Assembly: GCF_000381025.1 (NCBI RefSeq)
Contig: NZ_KB905817.1
Coordinates: 388,146 to 452,145, forward strand
DNA: 64,000 bases
Origin: Streptomyces sulphureus DSM 40104
Lineage (GTDB): Bacteria > Actinomycetota > Actinomycetes > Streptomycetales > Streptomycetaceae
Direction of reading: 5' to 3'
Part shown: one piece after another, positions 61,159-64,000 of the stretch
Position numbering within the stretch: the stretch's first letter is position 1
Layout of the letters: each line of letters starts with the position of its first letter
Position numbers and translations under genes: made by a program
Notes under the pieces: generated by a model
Database searches by the model: none
What the model was told of the DNA's origin: nothing
What the model saw: only the letters and a program-made list of their open reading frames with translations

Positions 61159-62178
61159 ATGGCGCGGCCACGCCCTGCCTCGCAACTGCGCCCGTTCGGC
61201 GTCCTGTTCGGCTGTCTGCTCCTGCTCACGGCGTGCGGCGCCGACGCGGGGAGCGGCGACGAGAAGGGCGCCAGGCCGGCCGGCTTCCCCTACACCGTCA
61301 CCAACTGCGGTGTGCGCACGACCTACGAGGAGCCCCCGCAACGCGCCGTCGCGATGAATCAGCACGCCACCGAAGTGCTGCTCGCGCTGGGGCTCGGCGA
61401 CCGCATGGTCGGGACCGCGTTCCTCGACGACGAGATCCTGCCCGAGTACGCCGCGGAGTACCGCAAGATCGATGTGCTGGCGAAGCAGTACCCCTCCCGG
61501 GAGGCGCTGTTGGGGGCCAACCCGGACTTCGTCTACGGGGGGTACGAGTCGGCCTTCGAGAAGAGCGAGGGCCGCGACCGCTCGACGCTCGGCGAGAGCG
61601 GCATCAACACCCGTCTGAACATCGAGAGTTGCACCAAGGGCCGCGTCGGCCCCGACGAGTTGGAGCGCGAACTCCGCGAGACCGCCCGCGTGTTCGGGGT
61701 GCCCAAGCGCGCCGAGCGTCTCATCGAGCGGCAGCACGAGCAGCTCGACGCCGTCGCGGAACGCCTCGACGGGGTCGACCGCACCGACGTCTTCGTCTAC
61801 GACAGCGGGGAAGGCTCCGCCTTCACCGCAGGCGGTGGCGGTATCGGCGTGGAGCTCATCGAGCGGGCCGGCGGCCGCAACGTCTTCGCGGACGTCGGAA
61901 AGCCGTTCGCCGACGTCTCGTGGGAGAAGGTCGTCGAGCGGCAGCCCGAGACGGTGCTCCTCTACGACTACGCGGGAACGCCCCTCACCGAGAAGCGCAA
62001 GCGGTTGCTCGACGACTCCGCGCTGCAGGACGTACCGGCCGTCCGCGACCGGGAGTTCGCCGTCCTGCCGCTCTCCTCCGCGGTGCTCGGTGTGCGGATG
62101 CCGCAGGCCGTCGAGGACCTCGCGCGGCAGCTCCACCCGGAGCGCTTCCCCAAATCCGGTGACAAGGCCGGACGATGA
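61159..62178 (+). CDS. ABC transporter substrate-binding lipoprotein, BtuF-like
   Basis: A 339-aa extracellular lipoprotein with lipobox LLTAC (Cys26) and a class III (BtuF/FhuD) binding-protein fold: RAVAMNQHATEVLLALGLGD, GANPDFVYGGYES and VELIERAGGRNVFADVGKPF. The B12 riboswitch directly upstream points to cobalamin or a corrinoid (less likely cobalt or a siderophore). The permease gene overlaps its end by 4 bases. Confidence 0.9.
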   Translation: MARPRPASQLRPFGVLFGCLLLLTACGADAGSGDEKGARPAGFPYTVTNCGVRTTYEEPPQRAVAMNQHATEVLLALGLGDRMVGTAFLDDEILPEYAAEYRKIDVLAKQYPSREALLGANPDFVYGGYESAFEKSEGRDRSTLGESGINTRLNIESCTKGRVGPDELERELRETARVFGVPKRAERLIERQHEQLDAVAERLDGVDRTDVFVYDSGEGSAFTAGGGGIGVELIERAGGRNVFADVGKPFADVSWEKVVERQPETVLLYDYAGTPLTEKRKRLLDDSALQDVPAVRDREFAVLPLSSAVLGVRMPQAVEDLARQLHPERFPKSGDKAGR

Positions 62179-63215
62179 GCTTCGCCATCCGCAACAGGGC
62201 CACAGGGAAGAGCGGTTACCGGCCGACGCTCGTGCTCGCCGTCCTCGCCGCGGTGCTCGCCGCCGGGTTCCTCGCCAACCTCGCGCTCGGCGCCACCCGC
62301 GTACCGCTTCCCGACGTCCTCGGCGCCCTCAGCGGTACGTCCGAGCCCGGGCCCCTCGCCACGATCGTCACGGACGTCCGCCTTCCGCGGGCGCTCCTCG
62401 CGTGCGTCGTGGGGGCCGGACTCGCCCTCGTCGGCGCCGTGTTGCAGGCGTTGGTGCGCAATCCGCTCGCCGACCCGTTCCTCCTCGGCATCTCCTCCGG
62501 CGCCTCCACGGGGGCCGTCCTCGTGCTCGTCCTCGGCGTGACCGCCATCCCGATGGCGGGCGGCGCCTTTCTCGGGTCGCTCCTCGCACTCGTCGCCGTC
62601 TACGCGATGGCGGGCCGCGGCAGCGCGATGACGACGGGGCGGCTCGTGCTGTCGGGAGTGGCGATCCAGTACATCCTCTCCGCCTGCACCAGTCTCCTCC
62701 TCGTCCTCTCCCCGCAGAACGAGCACCTCCGCGCGATCCTCTTCTGGACGCTCGGCGGGCTCGGCGGCGCCCGCTGGTCGCAACTGTGGCTTCCTGCAGT
62801 GGTGTTGGGCGTCGGGCTGGTACTGCTGCTCGCGCTGGCGCGCCCGCTCGACCTGCTGCTCGCCGGGGAGGAGGGCGCCGCCGCGCTCGGCCTCGACACC
62901 GCCAGGTTCCGCGCCGCCGTCTTCGTCCTCGCGTCGCTCGTCACCGCGTTTCTCGTCACGGTGAGCGGCGCGATCGGCTTCGTCGGACTCATGGTGCCGC
63001 ACGCGGCGCGGATGCTCGTCGGCGCCTCGCACCGGCTCCTCCTCCCCGTCTCCGCGCTCGGCGGCGCGGCCTTCCTCGTCGTCGCCGACCTCGGCACCCG
63101 GCTCGTCACGGCACCCGAAGAGATACCCGTGGGCGTGCTGACGGCGCTCACCGGCGGCCCGTTCTTCCTGTGGCTGCTCCGGCGCGGCCGCAGGAACGAA
63201 GGGGGAATGACGTGA
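62175..63215 (+). CDS. ABC transporter permease, BtuC/FecCD family
   Basis: A 346-aa membrane permease with about nine to ten helices. The family signature RLPRALLACVVGAGLALVGA, NPLADPFLLGISSGASTGAV and the ATPase-contact GAIGFVGLMVPHAARMLVG are present. Forms the translocation path of the putative cobalamin importer. Confidence 0.93.
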   Translation: MSFAIRNRATGKSGYRPTLVLAVLAAVLAAGFLANLALGATRVPLPDVLGALSGTSEPGPLATIVTDVRLPRALLACVVGAGLALVGAVLQALVRNPLADPFLLGISSGASTGAVLVLVLGVTAIPMAGGAFLGSLLALVAVYAMAGRGSAMTTGRLVLSGVAIQYILSACTSLLLVLSPQNEHLRAILFWTLGGLGGARWSQLWLPAVVLGVGLVLLLALARPLDLLLAGEEGAAALGLDTARFRAAVFVLASLVTAFLVTVSGAIGFVGLMVPHAARMLVGASHRLLLPVSALGGAAFLVVADLGTRLVTAPEEIPVGVLTALTGGPFFLWLLRRGRRNEGGMT

Positions 63216-64000
63216 ACGGCCTTTTCGGCGGCGGGACTTCGCCCGCCGCGCTCCGCGTGGAGGGGCTGTGCTACTCCGTCGGCGACCGTCAACTCCTCGA
63301 CGGCGCGACGCTTGTGGCGCACCCCGGCGAAACCGTCGGCCTCGTCGGAACCAACGGGAGCGGCAAGACGACGCTCCTCCGCTGCATCTACGGCGCGCTG
63401 CGTCCCGACGGCGGGCGCGTCCTCCTCGACGGCGCCGACACCGCGTCGCTCGGCGCGAAGCCCAGGGCCCGCCGTATCGCCGCCGTGCCGCAGGAGAACG
63501 GCGCTTCGTTCGGGCTGACGGCGCGCGAGGTGGCCGCCATGGGACGCTCGCCCCACAAACGGTTCTGGGAGCCCGACGACGCCGGCGACGCCGCCCTCGT
63601 CGAGGCGGCGCTGGAGCACACGGGCGCCGACCGCCTGGCGTCCCTCCCCTTCGACGCGCTCTCCGGCGGCGAGAAGCAACGGACGCTGCTGGCCCGCGCG
63701 TTGGCGCAGCAGCCGGCGCTCCTCGTCCTCGACGAGCCGACCAACCACCTCGACGTCCGGCACCAGCTCGACCTCCTCACCCTCCTCGCCGGCCTCGCCA
63801 CCACCTGCCTCCTCGCCCTCCACGACCTCAACCTCGCCGCCTACTTCTGCGACCGGCTGTACGTGCTCGACGGCGGCCGCATGGTCGCCGAGGGCCCCCC
63901 GTCCGAGGTGCTCACCGAGGAGCTCCTCGCCGAGGTCTACGGGGTGCGCGCCGAGGTGGGGCGGCATCCCTCCACCGGCGCCCCGACGGTCGTGTACCTG
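63212..64000 (+). CDS. ABC transporter ATP-binding protein, BtuD/FecE-like (cut by window end)
   Basis: ATPase of the same importer; 263 codons are visible and the stop lies beyond the window. Walker A is GTNGSGKTT, the signature LSGGEKQR, Walker B LLVLDEPTNHLD and the switch histidine is in LALHDLN. The GTG start overlaps the permease stop (GTGA). Only a few residues are probably missing, since the C-terminal VYGVRAEVGRHPSTG is near the usual end. Confidence 0.93.
   Translation, partial: MNGLFGGGTSPAALRVEGLCYSVGDRQLLDGATLVAHPGETVGLVGTNGSGKTTLLRCIYGALRPDGGRVLLDGADTASLGAKPRARRIAAVPQENGASFGLTAREVAAMGRSPHKRFWEPDDAGDAALVEAALEHTGADRLASLPFDALSGGEKQRTLLARALAQQPALLVLDEPTNHLDVRHQLDLLTLLAGLATTCLLALHDLNLAAYFCDRLYVLDGGRMVAEGPPSEVLTEELLAEVYGVRAEVGRHPSTGAPTVVYL

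Noticed and set aside
1..64000. tRNA or rRNA genes, CRISPR arrays, intact insertion sequences or prophage
   Set aside because: I saw no tRNA cloverleaf, no regularly spaced repeats, no complete transposase and no phage structural genes on either strand.

Overview
The window is chromosomal DNA of a high-GC actinomycete, almost certainly Streptomyces or a close relative. The evidence is strong third-position GC bias, many GTG starts, long chains of start/stop-overlapping genes, a complete 14-gene nuo operon, futalosine-pathway menaquinone genes (mqnA, mqnC) and a MenJ-type geranylgeranyl reductase. The sequence ends inside an ABC ATPase gene at the right. The left edge probably cuts a biosynthetic gene cluster.

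Positions 1-14.5 kb hold part of a specialised-metabolite cluster. A plus-strand arm encodes a KAS III-like enzyme, an arylamine N-acetyltransferase, a SnoaL-like protein, and an AMP-ligase plus aldehyde-dehydrogenase pair that resembles the GriD/GriC aryl-carboxylate reductase of grixazone biosynthesis. A converging minus-strand operon encodes an SRPBCC protein, an AMP-dependent ligase, a salicylate-hydroxylase-like monooxygenase, a CreE-type aspartate N-oxygenase and a CreD-type nitrosuccinate lyase. The last two form the aspartate-nitrosuccinate (ANS) pathway, which releases nitrous acid for N-N bond formation. The ligase and monooxygenase recall CreM and CreL of cremeomycin biosynthesis. 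A TetR regulator with a perfect palindromic operator diverges from a berberine-bridge-type oxidase. The prediction is a diazo-, azo- or nitroso-bearing aminohydroxyaryl product, possibly an aldehyde. This is the best candidate for an undescribed system here.

From 14.5 to 16.9 kb lie a hydrolase-like lipoprotein, a NUDIX protein and a GNAT acetyltransferase. From 16.9 to 33.1 kb is nuoA-N on the minus strand, with a candidate Rex operator 60 bp upstream of nuoA. From 33.1 to 36.1 kb is a decayed, compositionally different stretch with a broken group II intron reverse transcriptase and an orphan MmpS-like lipoprotein. An NlpC/P60 peptidase follows. From 38 to 47.2 kb come menaquinone genes (menJ, menG, mqnC, mqnA) interleaved with a large zinc-ribbon membrane protein and a Ser/Thr kinase. 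A cold-shock protein with a strong terminator closes that block.

From 47.9 to 55.8 kb is a sugar or polyol catabolic unit: an RpiB-type isomerase, a DhaK-DhaL kinase, an FGGY kinase, a 2-hydroxyacid dehydrogenase and a HAD phosphatase, divergent from a DeoR regulator and an MFS transporter. A shared motif lies in both control regions. From 55.9 to 59.6 kb is a carnitine-degradation unit (BKACE, L-carnitine dehydrogenase, thioesterase) under an unusual XRE-TetR fusion regulator with its own palindrome. The right end has a Uma2 protein, a frameshifted NUDIX gene, and a cobalamin riboswitch controlling a BtuF-BtuC-BtuD type ABC importer.
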